A stretch of 57,201 bases of DNA from Lactiplantibacillus pingfangensis (GCF_005404945.1 NZ_BJDG01000023.1:1-57201); one strand, 5' to 3'; numbered from the stretch's first letter, positions 42,584 to 52,590 are shown. Numbers and translations: made by a program. The notes: generated by a model from the sequence alone, not told the origin.

Positions 42584-43004
42584 AGGGTGAAAGACGAAAT
42601 TTGCTAATAAAAGCAGTCGTATCCGCGGTACATTGGTGGTGAAAAGTGTCGCTTCCGGCCGTCACTGATGGCATGCGGACGAGGGACCAGACCAAGCCTG
42701 AGGGGCGGTCTTGGTCTTCGCCCGGAATGGTTGCAAAAACCGCAACTATCCCGGACCGTCCATCCCGTAAAACCGGCAAAAGCCGCCGCTCTAACGGGAC
42801 ATTCACGCCCGATGCCATCAGCGACGCCCTCCAGCTAAGGATAAAGGTATTAAAAATCATTTATCCAGTGAGCAATACTTTGAACTTTCTCGGATGGTTT
42901 GATTGACCGTATGTGATTAACAGTTGATTTATCAGCCCTTTAAAATTTTTAACATCAGTGACAGCCGGAAGCGGGAGTTCTCGCTAGCACTTCTCAACCT
43001 TTAG
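42580..43004. mobile_element. MITE-like structured repeat, copy 3 (diverged)
   Basis: Fills the 522-bp gap between rnc and smc, with no gene. Left end GTAAAGGGTGAA (42580-42591) resembles the family terminal repeat, right end is TCAACCTTTAG (42994-43004). No target duplication remains. Core helices recur with compensating changes: 42660-42674/42812-42826, 42689-42696/42710-42717 (8 bp perfect), hairpin 42730-42734/42742-42746, helix TCCCGT/ACGGGA 42763-42768/42794-42799 enclosing CGGC/GCCG 42774-42777/42782-42785. Shared unpaired blocks include CAAGCCTGAG and CCCGGACCGTCC. The 101 bases from 43005 to smc hold only its ribosome site. Confidence 0.75.
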
Positions 43005-43105
43005 TTTAGGATGATCAGTAGGCGAGAATTCAAGGTATTTTGTGAGAATTGCCGCTTAATTTTTTTGAAAAGTAACGATTAATAATTACAGGAAGTTTGT
43101 GTCGA

Positions 43106-46100
43106 ATGCAACTTAAATCATTAGAAATCAGCGGCTTTAAGTCTTTTGCCGATAAAACAAAAATTGATTTTCAAGCTGGAATGACTGGCATTGTCGGCCC
43201 AAATGGGAGCGGTAAGAGTAATATTATTGAAGCGATTCGCTGGGTCTTGGGTGAACAAGCCGTGAAGAGCTTACGTGGGACGAAAATGACCGATGTGATT
43301 TTTGCCGGTTCGGCCCATCGTAAACGGCTGAACATGGCAAAAGTGACGATCACGTTTGATAATAGTGACCACTTTTTACCGTTAGACTACGCGGAAGTCA
43401 GCATTACCCGGAAATTATTCCGCAATGGTGATAGCGAGTATTTGATTAATAATCAAGCTTGCCGCTTGAAGGATATTACGACTTTAATGATTGATACGGG
43501 TCTGGGTAAGGACTCGTTTTCAGTGATTTCTCAAGGCCGAGTCGAAGCCGTTTTCAACGCGAAACCAGAAGAACGACGGAGCATCATTGAAGATGTCGCC
43601 GGCGTTTTGAAGTACAAAAAAGATAAGCAGACGACTGAAAGCCGTTTGGCGGATACCACCGATAATTTAAATCGAATTACCGATATTATTGCCGAGCTAG
43701 ATCAACAACGCGGGCCGCTGGAAGAACAAGCCAGTCTGGCTCATGATTATCAAGATCAGAAACAGAAATACGACTATTTTGACCGGTCACGTTTGGTTAA
43801 AAAAGTGACGATTGCCCACGATCAATTGGTCAAAGTTAATCAACAATTAAGCCAAGCTAAAGGGTTAGTTCAAAAATACCAGGTGCAGGCAGATGCTGGT
43901 GCCACGGAAGTTGACCAACTCAAACGAGAACAAGCAACGCAACTACAAGCTAAAGATGAGTTGGCAGCTAAAAATCTTGAGCTGACTAAGACCATTGAAA
44001 ATACGCAGGGACGTCAAGGAATTGATGCGGAACGACGCCAGAATCAACAAGCAACGCAGGAGCGTTTAACTGCGGATTTGACCGCGGCCAAGACTGCAGT
44101 GAGTGACTTAACGGCCCAAAAGGCTCAATTGACACAGCAGTTAACGACGCAACAAAAACAAGTGACTCAATTAAAAACGGCTGTGGCTGAGCTGACAACG
44201 GCAACTAGTGAGGCCGGTCGCCAACAACTGGCGGAAAAATTGGAAGACCTTCGTGCCGCCTATGTCGCCGAAAAACAGACTGAGGCATCATTGAATAATG
44301 AAGCTAAAAATCTGATCAAGCAACATCAACAGGCAGGGTCGCGAACGGACGCCACGACGCGAAACCTCACCACCGCCCAGGCACAACTTGCCGCAGCTAA
44401 GACCACTGTTGATGAACAAAATCATCAATTGCGAACGATTGAGAATCAAGTCAGTGCACAGACGCAACAATTAGCAGAACAGCGTGCCGCTTATCGGAAG
44501 AGCGCTGAACAATATGAAAGCCAACAACAAAATTATTATGCTGCTTTAGGCTTGCGCGAAAAAGCCAAGTCGCAGTTAGAAACACTGCAATCTGCACAAG
44601 AACGCTATACGAGTTTTTATGCGGGTGTTAGGGCGGCCTTGGAACATCGTCAACAGTTTACTGGGATCGCTGGGGCAGTTTCTGAACTATTAACGATTCC
44701 GGCCAATTACACGAAGGCGGTTGAAGTGGCGCTGGGTGGTCAAGTTCAAAATATTGTCTGTGACACGCAGCAAACGGCTAAAGCGGTGGTCGCCTTTTTG
44801 ACGACGCATCACGCTGGTCGCGCGACCTTCTTACCCGTGGAACGGATTGACCCACGGCAACTGCCGGTGACAACTGAGCAAGCCATTCTACAGCAGGCTG
44901 GTGTCTTAGGAATTGCGAGTGAGTTAGTGACCTGTGCCCAACCTTATGTGGCGATTAAGCGCTATTTGCTTGGGACGACGGTGATCGTCGACACGCTTGA
45001 ACATGCCTTGGCGATTTCGCGGACGCGGCGTTTCCATTGCAAATTGGTGACCGTCGATGGTGAAACGATTGCGGCCAGTGGCGCGATTACCGGTGGTGCA
45101 ACCATGCATGGTGATCGTGGTGTACTGCAACAGCGCCAACGGACTGATCAATTAGCCGCGGATTTGGAAAAAATGACGCATGCCCTGACAGCTAGTGAGG
45201 AACAGCTTCAAGCAACCAAATTGGCGAACACGACCTTGACGACGGCCGGTGAAGCCAGTCAACAAAAGTTGAGCGAGTTAAAGGATCAAGCCAATCAGAA
45301 CCAAGCTAATTTGCAAGCCGCACAGCGGGAACTTAGTCAATTGACGCGGCAAGTCAAAGCGCTCGACTATGAACGCTCACAACGCGCCGATGAAGACAGC
45401 AGTTATGAGGAACAGGTTGCACACAATCAACAAGCCACGGCCGATAATCAACAAAAATTAGCAGATTATTTGCAACAAATTGACACAATTAAGCAACAAC
45501 AACAAGACTATACGACCTATCAGCAAGCACAAGCGGGACAGCTTCAAAACCAACGCGAAACGTTGGTGACGTTGCAAGAACGTTGCAAACAAGTTAAACA
45601 ACAACTTGAGCAGTGTGATCAGCAGTTAGCGGCGCAACAAACTGCGCAACAGCAAGCCGCTGAACAACTGAAAACGGTCCAAGCCGCTTTGGCAGATGAT
45701 CAGTTGTCAGGTCAGGAACGAACGGCCATCTTGGTGAAGGCTCAGGCGGACCAGACTGAAGTGGTTGCTGCCCAAACTGAGGTGCAGTCGAAGTTGACGG
45801 CTGCTAATGATGCCCTCGTGGCGTTGAATACGACCCAGACGCGGACACAGCAACTCTTGGCCGCGGCAACGGATGACTTTCGGCGACTGGAGCTCAGCCA
45901 AACGAAATTGGCTGGTGAAGTCGACCATGCGACTGCTGATTTAGGCGAAAAATACAGCTTAACTTTGGCGGCCGCTCAAACTGATTTGAGTGAGTTGGAC
46001 TTGCCTGAAATCAATGAGCAACTTAAGTTATTAAAACGCGGTCTCGATGAAATTGGCACCGTCAATTTGGGTGCGATTGCGGCATTTGATGAGTTATCTA

Positions 46101-46675
46101 AGCGTTATGACTTTTTAACTGATCAAGTGGCGGATTTGACCCAGTCGAAGGCCGACTTACTGCAAACGATGGCTGATTTAGATGAAACCGTTGTGACTCG
46201 CTTCAAAACGGCATTTGACCAAGTGGCGACTGAATTTAGCGCGATTTTTAGTCAAATGTTTGGTGGTGGGAAGGCTGAACTGATCTTAACTGATCCAGAG
46301 CACCTTTTGACCAGTGGGGTCGATATCATGGCCCAGCCACCTGGCAAAAAGTTTCAACGGTTAAGCTTGTTATCCGGTGGTGAACGCGCGCTAACAGCGA
46401 TAACGTTGCTGTTTGCAATCTTAGCCGTTCGGCCAGTACCATTTAGTATTTTGGATGAAGCGGAAGCGGCGCTGGATGACGCCAATGTGGACCGTTTTAG
46501 TCAATATTTGCAAGACTTTCAGACGGGAACGCAATTCGTCATCATCACCCACCGAAAAGGGACCATGATGCACGCAAATGTGTTGTACGGCGTCACGATG
46601 GAAGAATCTGGCGTTTCAAAGATGGTTTCAGTGTCATTAGATGAGTTGAAAGCAAACACCAATACTGAAAATTAA
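43106..46675 (+). CDS. smc: Chromosome segregation protein SMC
   Basis: 1189 aa from ATG 43106 (AGGAAG upstream; an in-frame TTG at 43097 overlaps it). Walker A GPNGSGKSNIIEAIRW (31-46), first coiled coil, hinge about 500-655 (TGIAGAVSELLTIPANY; AASGAITGGATMHGDRG), second Gln-rich coiled coil, signature LLSGGERALTAITLLF and Walker B FSILDEAEAALDDANV. Works with ScpA/ScpB in condensing and segregating the chromosome. Followed by ftsY 20 bp on, as usual. Confidence 0.97.
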   Translation: MQLKSLEISGFKSFADKTKIDFQAGMTGIVGPNGSGKSNIIEAIRWVLGEQAVKSLRGTKMTDVIFAGSAHRKRLNMAKVTITFDNSDHFLPLDYAEVSITRKLFRNGDSEYLINNQACRLKDITTLMIDTGLGKDSFSVISQGRVEAVFNAKPEERRSIIEDVAGVLKYKKDKQTTESRLADTTDNLNRITDIIAELDQQRGPLEEQASLAHDYQDQKQKYDYFDRSRLVKKVTIAHDQLVKVNQQLSQAKGLVQKYQVQADAGATEVDQLKREQATQLQAKDELAAKNLELTKTIENTQGRQGIDAERRQNQQATQERLTADLTAAKTAVSDLTAQKAQLTQQLTTQQKQVTQLKTAVAELTTATSEAGRQQLAEKLEDLRAAYVAEKQTEASLNNEAKNLIKQHQQAGSRTDATTRNLTTAQAQLAAAKTTVDEQNHQLRTIENQVSAQTQQLAEQRAAYRKSAEQYESQQQNYYAALGLREKAKSQLETLQSAQERYTSFYAGVRAALEHRQQFTGIAGAVSELLTIPANYTKAVEVALGGQVQNIVCDTQQTAKAVVAFLTTHHAGRATFLPVERIDPRQLPVTTEQAILQQAGVLGIASELVTCAQPYVAIKRYLLGTTVIVDTLEHALAISRTRRFHCKLVTVDGETIAASGAITGGATMHGDRGVLQQRQRTDQLAADLEKMTHALTASEEQLQATKLANTTLTTAGEASQQKLSELKDQANQNQANLQAAQRELSQLTRQVKALDYERSQRADEDSSYEEQVAHNQQATADNQQKLADYLQQIDTIKQQQQDYTTYQQAQAGQLQNQRETLVTLQERCKQVKQQLEQCDQQLAAQQTAQQQAAEQLKTVQAALADDQLSGQERTAILVKAQADQTEVVAAQTEVQSKLTAANDALVALNTTQTRTQQLLAAATDDFRRLELSQTKLAGEVDHATADLGEKYSLTLAAAQTDLSELDLPEINEQLKLLKRGLDEIGTVNLGAIAAFDELSKRYDFLTDQVADLTQSKADLLQTMADLDETVVTRFKTAFDQVATEFSAIFSQMFGGGKAELILTDPEHLLTSGVDIMAQPPGKKFQRLSLLSGGERALTAITLLFAILAVRPVPFSILDEAEAALDDANVDRFSQYLQDFQTGTQFVIITHRKGTMMHANVLYGVTMEESGVSKMVSVSLDELKANTNTEN

Positions 46676-46695
46676 GCCAAAGGAGCAATGATAAG

Positions 46696-48069
46696 ATGGG
46701 ATTATTTAGTCGCCTTAAACAAGCATTTAGTTTACCAGAATCCGAAGCCTCTCAAGCCGCATCTGCGACTAGTGAAGCCACTGAATCTGCGGCCAGCCAG
46801 GCGGAAGCCGGGACCAGTGCCGCAGTGAGTGCGGTTGCATCCAGTACGAGTGAAGTTAGCAGCGAGCCAACTGAATCAGCCGCAACTTCCGCTGCGACTG
46901 AAGACACGACCAGCACGGTTGCCACCAGCCATGCCGCTGAATTAGTCGGCACCGACTCACTCGCTCACTCGGCCGAATCTGAAGCCGAGTCAGTTGCGCC
47001 CGCAGCGGTTTCTGAGGCGGTCAGCAGTGCCCCCACTTCGACAGTGGCTGCTGCGCCTGACTCAATTGCGACTGGGTCCGATGACGCATCCGTGGCTGAT
47101 GACGAGCCTGAGGGAACTCAGTCGGCAGAGCCAAGCGAAGCTGAACGTTATGATGAAGGGTTGAAAAAATCGCGGAAAACATTCGGTGATCGCATTAATG
47201 CCTTTCTAGCGAACTTCCGGCATGTCGATGAAAGCTTTTTCGATGAATTGGAAGATACCTTGATTGAGTCTGATGTCGGCTATGAAACTGCGATGCGCAT
47301 CAGTGATGAGTTACGCGATGAAGTTAAGCTCAAGAACGCTAAGAGTAAAAAAGAACTTTCGAGCGTGATCGTTGAAAAACTCGTTGATATGTACGGCGAA
47401 GCCGGCCGTGGTGAGGATAACAGCATTCATTTAGCCAAGTCTGGGCCCACGGTGATTCTATTCGTCGGCGTCAACGGCGCTGGTAAAACGACGACCATTG
47501 GTAAAATGGCAAACATGTATAAACAACAAGGCAAGAAAGTTTTGTTAGCCGCTTGTGATACTTTCCGAGCGGGCGCCATTCAACAACTTCAAGTTTGGGG
47601 CGAACGTGACGGTGTCGATGTTGTCGCCGGCCCTGAAAAGAGTGACCCGGCTTCGGTTTGTTTTGACGCCGTTAAGAAAGCCAAAGCGGAAGATTACGAT
47701 ATTTTATTCGTTGATACTGCTGGTCGCTTACAAAATAAGGTGAACTTGATGAACGAGCTGGAAAAAATTAAACGGGTCATTACCCGTGAGATTCCAGCTG
47801 CGCCACAAGAAGTCTTGTTAGTCTTAGATGCTACGACCGGTCAAAATGCGCTGAACCAAGCGAAGCTGTTTAAACAATCGACTGCCGTGACGGGAATCGT
47901 CTTGACAAAACTCGATGGTACCGCGCGTGGTGGGATTGTGTTGGCCATTCGTAACGAGCTGCATTTAGCGGTCAAGTACGTTGGTCTTGGTGAAAAAGTG
48001 ACTGATTTGCGGCCATTTAATGCCAATGATTTTGTTTACGGGCTATTTAAAGATGTGATTGCAGGCTAA
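46696..48069 (+). CDS. ftsY: Signal recognition particle receptor FtsY
   Basis: 457 aa. Residues about 14-150 are a low-complexity Ser/Ala/Glu/Thr extension, longer than the Bacillus protein (about 330 aa total) and probably the membrane-association region. The NG GTPase domain follows: GVNGAGKTTTIGKMA (G1), DTFRAGAIQQL, DTAGRLQNK (G3), LTKLDGTARGG (G4). Receives SRP-ribosome complexes at the membrane; partner Ffh is encoded 515 bp downstream. Confidence 0.96.
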   Translation: MGLFSRLKQAFSLPESEASQAASATSEATESAASQAEAGTSAAVSAVASSTSEVSSEPTESAATSAATEDTTSTVATSHAAELVGTDSLAHSAESEAESVAPAAVSEAVSSAPTSTVAAAPDSIATGSDDASVADDEPEGTQSAEPSEAERYDEGLKKSRKTFGDRINAFLANFRHVDESFFDELEDTLIESDVGYETAMRISDELRDEVKLKNAKSKKELSSVIVEKLVDMYGEAGRGEDNSIHLAKSGPTVILFVGVNGAGKTTTIGKMANMYKQQGKKVLLAACDTFRAGAIQQLQVWGERDGVDVVAGPEKSDPASVCFDAVKKAKAEDYDILFVDTAGRLQNKVNLMNELEKIKRVITREIPAAPQEVLLVLDATTGQNALNQAKLFKQSTAVTGIVLTKLDGTARGGIVLAIRNELHLAVKYVGLGEKVTDLRPFNANDFVYGLFKDVIAG

Positions 48070-48079
48070 TAACTTTGAG

Positions 48080-48118
48080 AACGGTTTTTCGGATAACGGA
48101 AGATCGTTTTTATTTTTT
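48080..48118 (+). terminator. Terminator after ftsY
   Basis: 12-bp stem AACGGTTTTTCG/CGGAAGATCGTT with three wobbles valid on the plus strand, then a T-rich tail. Confidence 0.7.
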
Positions 48119-48158
48119 CCTAGAAATGGCGGCTGAGAGTTGACGTTTCTAGGAAAAA
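48114..48158. repeat. Perfect 13-bp inverted repeat upstream of ylxM
   Basis: TTTTTCCTAGAAA (48114-48126) and TTTCTAGGAAAAA (48146-48158). It overlaps the ftsY terminator tail but has no T run of its own in either direction. Could be an operator or a 5' UTR hairpin for ylxM-ffh. Confidence 0.6.
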
Positions 48159-48211
48159 TCGGTAATCTAAGTGAGTGTGCAATTAGTCATGTTTGTCTAA
48201 AGGAGCGTCCC

Positions 48212-48559
48212 ATGGAAATTGAAAAAAATTACCGCATCAATTCTTTATTTGAATTCTATGAACCACTACTGACCAATAAGCAAAAGTCTTATATTCAGTT
48301 GTATTACGGTGATGATTATTCTTTAGGGGAAATTGCCGAAGAATTTTCGGTCTCGCGACAAGCGGTGTACGATAATATTAAACGCACGGAAAAGATTCTC
48401 GAAGGTTACGAAACCAAATTGCATTTATATCAAGCATTTGTTGAACGTAATCACGAGGTTGACGCGATTTCAGCGTATATTAAGCAGCACTATCATGGTG
48501 ATGCGACATTAATTAAAATGATTCAACAACTAGTCAACTTAGAAGCTGACTCAGAATAA
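48212..48559 (+). CDS. ylxM: YlxM-like helix-turn-helix protein, SRP-associated
   Basis: 115 aa from ATG 48212 (AAAGGAG upstream); the frame open to 48140 is not supported. Sigma-70 region 4-like [23 protein letters not shown] then [19 protein letters not shown]. In Streptococcus YlxM binds SRP RNA and modulates the SRP GTPases; located before ffh here as there. 24 bp before ffh. Confidence 0.93.
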   Translation: MEIEKNYRINSLFEFYEPLLTNKQKSYIQLYYGDDYSLGEIAEEFSVSRQAVYDNIKRTEKILEGYETKLHLYQAFVERNHEVDAISAYIKQHYHGDATLIKMIQQLVNLEADSE

Positions 48560-48583
48560 AAAATGAAGGTTAGGTGAACACTG

Positions 48584-50038
48584 ATGGCATTTGAAGGCCT
48601 AACAGAACGTTTACAAAAAGCAATGACCAATCTCCGACGGAAAGGCAAAGTTTCCGAGAGTGATTTGAGAGACACTATGCGGGAAATCCGTTTGGCGTTA
48701 CTTGAAGCCGATGTTAACTTTACCGTCGTGAAAGATTTTGTCAAAACGGTGCGAGATCGTGCCTTAGGGGCGAAAGTCCTCGAAGGTTTAAATCCAGCAC
48801 AACAGATCGTTAAAATCGTTAACGAAGAATTAACTAAGACCATGGGTGAGACGGCTGTGCCGTTGAACAAATCGGCTAAGATTCCAACGGTGATCATGAT
48901 GGCCGGGCTTCAAGGGGCCGGGAAAACGACCACGGTTGGGAAACTTGCCCTCAAGCTCAAAAATGAAGAAAATGCCCGCCCATTAATGATTGCGGCCGAC
49001 GTTTATCGACCAGCTGCGATTCAACAATTGAAACAGGTTGGACAACAGATCGACGTCCCAGTTTTCGAAATGGGGACAGAGGTTGATCCAGTTGAAATTG
49101 TCCGTCAAGGGATGGCTGAAGCCGAAGCTAATCATAATGATTATGTCTTCATTGATACTGCCGGTCGTTTGCAAATTGACGAACAGTTGATGACAGAATT
49201 GGCTAACATCAAGGATTTAGTCCATCCAGACGAAATCCTTTTAGTCATCGATGCCATGACTGGTCAAAATGCGGTGAATACCGCGGAAGGCTTTGATCAG
49301 AAGCTTGACGTCACTGGGGTCGTTTTAACGAAGTTAGATGGGGATACCCGTGGTGGGGCCGCGTTATCAATTCGCGCCGTGACCGGTAAGCCAATCAAGT
49401 TCGTTGGTCAAGGTGAAAAGATGACCGACCTGGATGTCTTCCATCCAGACCGAATGGCGGATCGTATCTTAGGCATGGGCGACATGTTGACGCTGATTGA
49501 AAAGGCGCAACAGCAGTACGATGAAAAAGAAGCCGAACAAATGAACCGCAAGATTCAGGAGAATTCTTTTGACTTCAATGACTTCATCGATCAACTTGAT
49601 CAAGTTGACAAAATGGGTAACATGGAAGATATCATGAAGATGATTCCTGGGATGGCAAATAACCCCGCGATGAAGAACTTCAATATGGATCCGAAAGATA
49701 TTGCTCATATTCGTGCGATTGTTTATTCCATGACCGCGCAAGAAAAGCAAGATCCAGATGTTTTAAATCCATCTCGTCGTCGTCGAATTGCAGCTGGTTC
49801 TGGCCGACCGATTCATGAGGTTAACCGGATGATCAAACAATTTAATCAGACTAAAAAGATGATGAACCAGATGTCCAAAGGTAACTTCTCTGGGATGGAA
49901 GGGTTAATGGGCGGCGCCGGTGGTGGTGGCGGCCTCGGTGGCAAGATGCAACAGATGGCGATGAAGCGGATGGTCCGCACCACCCAAAAGAATAAAAAGA
50001 AGCGTTTAGCCAAGGCAATGCGGCGTCGTAAACGTTAA
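48584..50038 (+). CDS. ffh: Signal recognition particle protein Ffh (SRP54)
   Basis: 484 aa. NG GTPase domain (1-295) with GLQGAGKTTTVGKLALK, DVYRPAAIQQLKQ, DTAGRLQIDEQ and LTKLDGDTRGG; Met-rich M domain (about 320-484) with SGRPIHEVNRMIKQFNQTKK that binds 4.5S RNA and signal peptides. Basic C-terminal tail. The SRP RNA gene is not in the window. Confidence 0.97.
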   Translation: MAFEGLTERLQKAMTNLRRKGKVSESDLRDTMREIRLALLEADVNFTVVKDFVKTVRDRALGAKVLEGLNPAQQIVKIVNEELTKTMGETAVPLNKSAKIPTVIMMAGLQGAGKTTTVGKLALKLKNEENARPLMIAADVYRPAAIQQLKQVGQQIDVPVFEMGTEVDPVEIVRQGMAEAEANHNDYVFIDTAGRLQIDEQLMTELANIKDLVHPDEILLVIDAMTGQNAVNTAEGFDQKLDVTGVVLTKLDGDTRGGAALSIRAVTGKPIKFVGQGEKMTDLDVFHPDRMADRILGMGDMLTLIEKAQQQYDEKEAEQMNRKIQENSFDFNDFIDQLDQVDKMGNMEDIMKMIPGMANNPAMKNFNMDPKDIAHIRAIVYSMTAQEKQDPDVLNPSRRRRIAAGSGRPIHEVNRMIKQFNQTKKMMNQMSKGNFSGMEGLMGGAGGGGGLGGKMQQMAMKRMVRTTQKNKKKRLAKAMRRRKR

Positions 50039-50073
50039 TTTAAAACTATTTTTAGCCTGTCAAGAAAAAAACC

Positions 50074-50102
50074 TTTACAAGCTATTGATTTACTGGTATA
50101 TT
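50074..50102 (+). promoter_or_regulatory. Promoter of the rpsP operon
   Basis: TTTACA (50074-50079), 17-bp spacer, TATATT (50097-50102) with TG upstream of the -10. Confidence 0.75.
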
Positions 50103-50134
50103 ATTACCTGTTAAAGAATTCGGGAGGTGTTTAA

Positions 50135-50407
50135 ATGTCAGTCAAGATTCGTCTAAAGCGGATGGGTTCAAAGAAAAATCCATTTTACCGGATTGTTGTC
50201 GCTGATTCACGTTCACCACGTGATGGTCGTTTTATCGCCCAAGTCGGCACATACAACCCACTTACAGAACCAGCCCAAGTTAAACTTGAAGAGGAAGATA
50301 TCCTCGGTTGGTTGAACAATGGTGCACAACCTTCAGATACGGTTAAGAATATCTTATCTAAAGCCGGAATCATGAAGAAGTATCATGAAGCTAAGTTCAC
50401 TAAATAA
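50135..50407 (+). CDS. rpsP: 30S ribosomal protein S16
   Basis: 90 aa, GGGAGGTG before the [23 protein letters not shown] and the [19 protein letters not shown] signature. First gene of rpsP-khpA-rimM-trmD-rplS. Confidence 0.97.
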   Translation: MSVKIRLKRMGSKKNPFYRIVVADSRSPRDGRFIAQVGTYNPLTEPAQVKLEEEDILGWLNNGAQPSDTVKNILSKAGIMKKYHEAKFTK

Positions 50408-50424
50408 TAAAGCGGTAATAGATC

Positions 50425-50682
50425 ATGGCAGATATTAAAGCTTTAATCAAAACGGTCGTCACGCCGTTGGTTCAATATCCAGCCGATATTACGATTGATT
50501 TCAAGGAAACCAATCGTTACTTGGAATATAACTTAACAGTTAATCCCGAGGATATTGGGCGGGTTATTGGTCGCCAGGGACGCGTTGCTTCGGCAATTCG
50601 GACGATTGTGTATAGTGTCCGAGTTTCAGGACCTAAACGAGTTCGTCTTACGATCGAAGATGGACAGAAAAAAAACTCTTGA
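50425..50682 (+). CDS. khpA: KH-domain RNA-binding protein KhpA
   Basis: 85 aa. Single KH domain with the GxxG-type loop in DIGRVIGRQGRVASAIRTIV. In other Firmicutes KhpA pairs with KhpB/EloR to control cell elongation and RNA levels. Between rpsP and rimM as usual; its 3' end runs into a terminator-like hairpin. Confidence 0.94.
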   Translation: MADIKALIKTVVTPLVQYPADITIDFKETNRYLEYNLTVNPEDIGRVIGRQGRVASAIRTIVYSVRVSGPKRVRLTIEDGQKKNS

Positions 50683-50717
50683 GCGAAGCAGTAATGTTTT
50701 GTTCGAGAGCTTTTTTA
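50670..50717 (+). terminator. Terminator or attenuator overlapping the khpA stop
   Basis: AACTCTTGAGC (50674-50684) pairs with GTTCGAGAGCTT (50701-50712), then TTTTTT. It would divide expression of ribosomal protein S16 and KhpA from rimM-trmD. Confidence 0.75.
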
Positions 50718-50752
50718 TTACAAAAAATAACACGCAATTTTAAGGAGGGCAT

Positions 50753-51277
50753 ATGGCTTATTTTCGAGTAGGTACTTTAGTTAATACCCACGGCATTCGT
50801 GGTGAAGTCAAGGTAGTCGTGATTACCGATTTTCCTGAGAAACGTTTCGCTAAGGGCGAAAAGCTAATCTTATTTAAAGATGTGGCGGACACGACCGGTG
50901 GGATTCCAGTGACGATTGCCACGGCACGTGAACAAAAAGGACTCTTTTTTCTGACATTTAAAGGGCTCGACAACATTAATGATGTTGAAAAATACAAAGG
51001 TTGGACCTTAAAGGTTGCGGCTGAAGCCTTGCAGGACTTGCCAGCGGGCGAATATTATTATCATCAAATTATTGGCTTAAAAGTGGTGACGGTTGCTGGT
51101 GAAACCATTGGCAAGGTCAGCGAAATTTTATCACCGGGTGCTAATGATGTCTGGGTCGTTCAACGTGGGCATGGCCTCGCAGACGTCCTGCTACCAAAGA
51201 TTCCACAAGTTATCAAAAAAGTTGATCTGGCGGCCGGAACGGTCACGGTTGAATTGATGGAAGGGTTGATCGACTAA
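50753..51277 (+). CDS. rimM: Ribosome maturation factor RimM
   Basis: 174 aa, AAGGAGGG before the ATG. N-terminal RimM beta barrel ([19 protein letters not shown]) and C-terminal PRC barrel ([28 protein letters not shown]). Assists 30S head assembly. Last base overlaps trmD start. Confidence 0.96.
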   Translation: MAYFRVGTLVNTHGIRGEVKVVVITDFPEKRFAKGEKLILFKDVADTTGGIPVTIATAREQKGLFFLTFKGLDNINDVEKYKGWTLKVAAEALQDLPAGEYYYHQIIGLKVVTVAGETIGKVSEILSPGANDVWVVQRGHGLADVLLPKIPQVIKKVDLAAGTVTVELMEGLID

Positions 51278-52017
51278 TGCGGATCGATATTTTAAGCTTA
51301 TTTCCGCACATGTTTGACGGGCCACTACATGAGTCCATGATTGGTAATGCGGTTGAAAATAACTTGATTGATGTGGGTGTCACTGATTTTCGAGACTATA
51401 CGACCGATAAGCACAACCATGTCGACGATTACCCGTATGGCGGTGGCGCCGGGATGTTGCTGCAGCCACAACCAATTTTTGATGCGTTGGCAGACGTGCA
51501 GACGAAGCATCCAGAAAAAGGGCGCGTTGTTTTGCTTGATCCTGCGGGCTATCAGTTCAATCAAACGGTTGCGGAGGACTTTGCTAAGGAAGACCACTTA
51601 ACATTCATCTGTGGCCATTATGAAGGTTATGATGAGCGAATCCGCTCACTGGTGACGGATGAGGTCTCATTAGGTGATTATGTGCTCACTGGTGGCGAAT
51701 TAGGGGCAATGGTCATGATTGATGCGACGGTTCGGCTGATTCCAGGCGTTTTAGGTAATTCAGAGTCGGCGCCGGGAGATTCATTTTCCAGTGGCCTATT
51801 GGAATACCCACAATATACGCGTCCAGCCGATTTTCGAGGCATGAGCGTCCCGGACATCTTGTTGAGTGGTGATCACGGTAAAATTGATGACTGGCGCTTA
51901 GAACAGGCTTTAAAGCGAACCTACGAGCGTCGACCTGATATGTTAGCCCAGCTGACCCTTAACGGCAAGGCCCGACAAATGCTGGCTGATATTAAAGCAG
52001 ACGCCGGCGATTTATAA
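51277..52017 (+). CDS. trmD: tRNA (guanine-37-N1)-methyltransferase
   Basis: 246 aa. SPOUT-class trefoil-knot enzyme making m1G37. Conserved [44 protein letters not shown] and [17 protein letters not shown]. Dimeric. Upstream of rplS in the usual operon. Confidence 0.97.
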   Translation: MRIDILSLFPHMFDGPLHESMIGNAVENNLIDVGVTDFRDYTTDKHNHVDDYPYGGGAGMLLQPQPIFDALADVQTKHPEKGRVVLLDPAGYQFNQTVAEDFAKEDHLTFICGHYEGYDERIRSLVTDEVSLGDYVLTGGELGAMVMIDATVRLIPGVLGNSESAPGDSFSSGLLEYPQYTRPADFRGMSVPDILLSGDHGKIDDWRLEQALKRTYERRPDMLAQLTLNGKARQMLADIKADAGDL

Positions 52018-52120
52018 TCAACCCTTGCACCGGCGAGGGGATTATGTTAATCTATTTATTGGCTATCATGCCCATTAACGACATTCCGCTGACCAAAGTT
52101 GTCACGAATATCGGCGAAAG
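52018..52120 (+). ncRNA. Candidate L19 leader (5' UTR of rplS)
   Basis: The 117-bp trmD-rplS gap opens with a hairpin CCCTTGC/GCGAGGG (one T-G) and contains further short inverted repeats. Firmicutes carry an autoregulatory L19 leader here; I assign it by position, not by a recognised consensus. Confidence 0.35.
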
Positions 52121-52134
52121 GAAGAAACAAAACT

Positions 52135-52491
52135 ATGCGTCAAAACCAATTGATCGAAAAGATCACCAATGACCAACTCCGTACGGATATCCCTGATTTC
52201 CGCCCTGGAGATACTGTTCGTATTCACGCCCGTGTTGTTGAAGGCACGCGTGAACGGATCCAATTATTTGAAGGTGTCGTTATCAAACGTCACGGTTCAG
52301 GTATCAGCGAAACCTATACTGTTCGTAAGATCAGTAACGGTGTCGGTGTTGAACGGACTTTCCCATTACACACACCTCGTGTAGCGGCTATTGATGTTGT
52401 TCGTCAAGGTCGGGTACGTCGTGCTAAGTTATACTACTTACGCGACTTACATGGTAAGGCTGCTCGGATTCCAGAACGCCGTCGTAGCTAA
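52135..52491 (+). CDS. rplS: 50S ribosomal protein L19
   Basis: 118 aa from ATG 52135 (GAAAGGAAG upstream); a longer frame from 52099 lies in the leader. [20 protein letters not shown] and [16 protein letters not shown] are typical. At the 30S-50S interface. End of the long housekeeping block. Confidence 0.97.
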   Translation: MRQNQLIEKITNDQLRTDIPDFRPGDTVRIHARVVEGTRERIQLFEGVVIKRHGSGISETYTVRKISNGVGVERTFPLHTPRVAAIDVVRQGRVRRAKLYYLRDLHGKAARIPERRRS

Positions 52492-52511
52492 ATCCAAGCA
52501 AACAAGCTTGA

Positions 52512-52577
52512 TTGACTGGTTTAGGCCAGTCATTGAGCCTCAAAACGATCGGCTGATTCGTCAGTTGGTCGTTTTTT
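52512..52577 (+). terminator. Double hairpin and terminator after rplS
   Basis: First hairpin TGACTGG/CCAGTCA (52513-52532 region), then AAACGATCGGCTGA/TCAGTTGGTCGTTT with loop TTCG and a T run (52543-52577). Confidence 0.9.
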
Positions 52578-52590
52578 TGCGCAATTATTT

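Noticed and set aside
42646-42906. 86-codon ORF (plus) and a 113-codon ORF (minus, 42519-42860) inside repeat copy 3
   Set aside because: They fall in the structured repeat, have no ribosome sites, and are not kept open in copies 1 and 2, so the repeat is non-coding.
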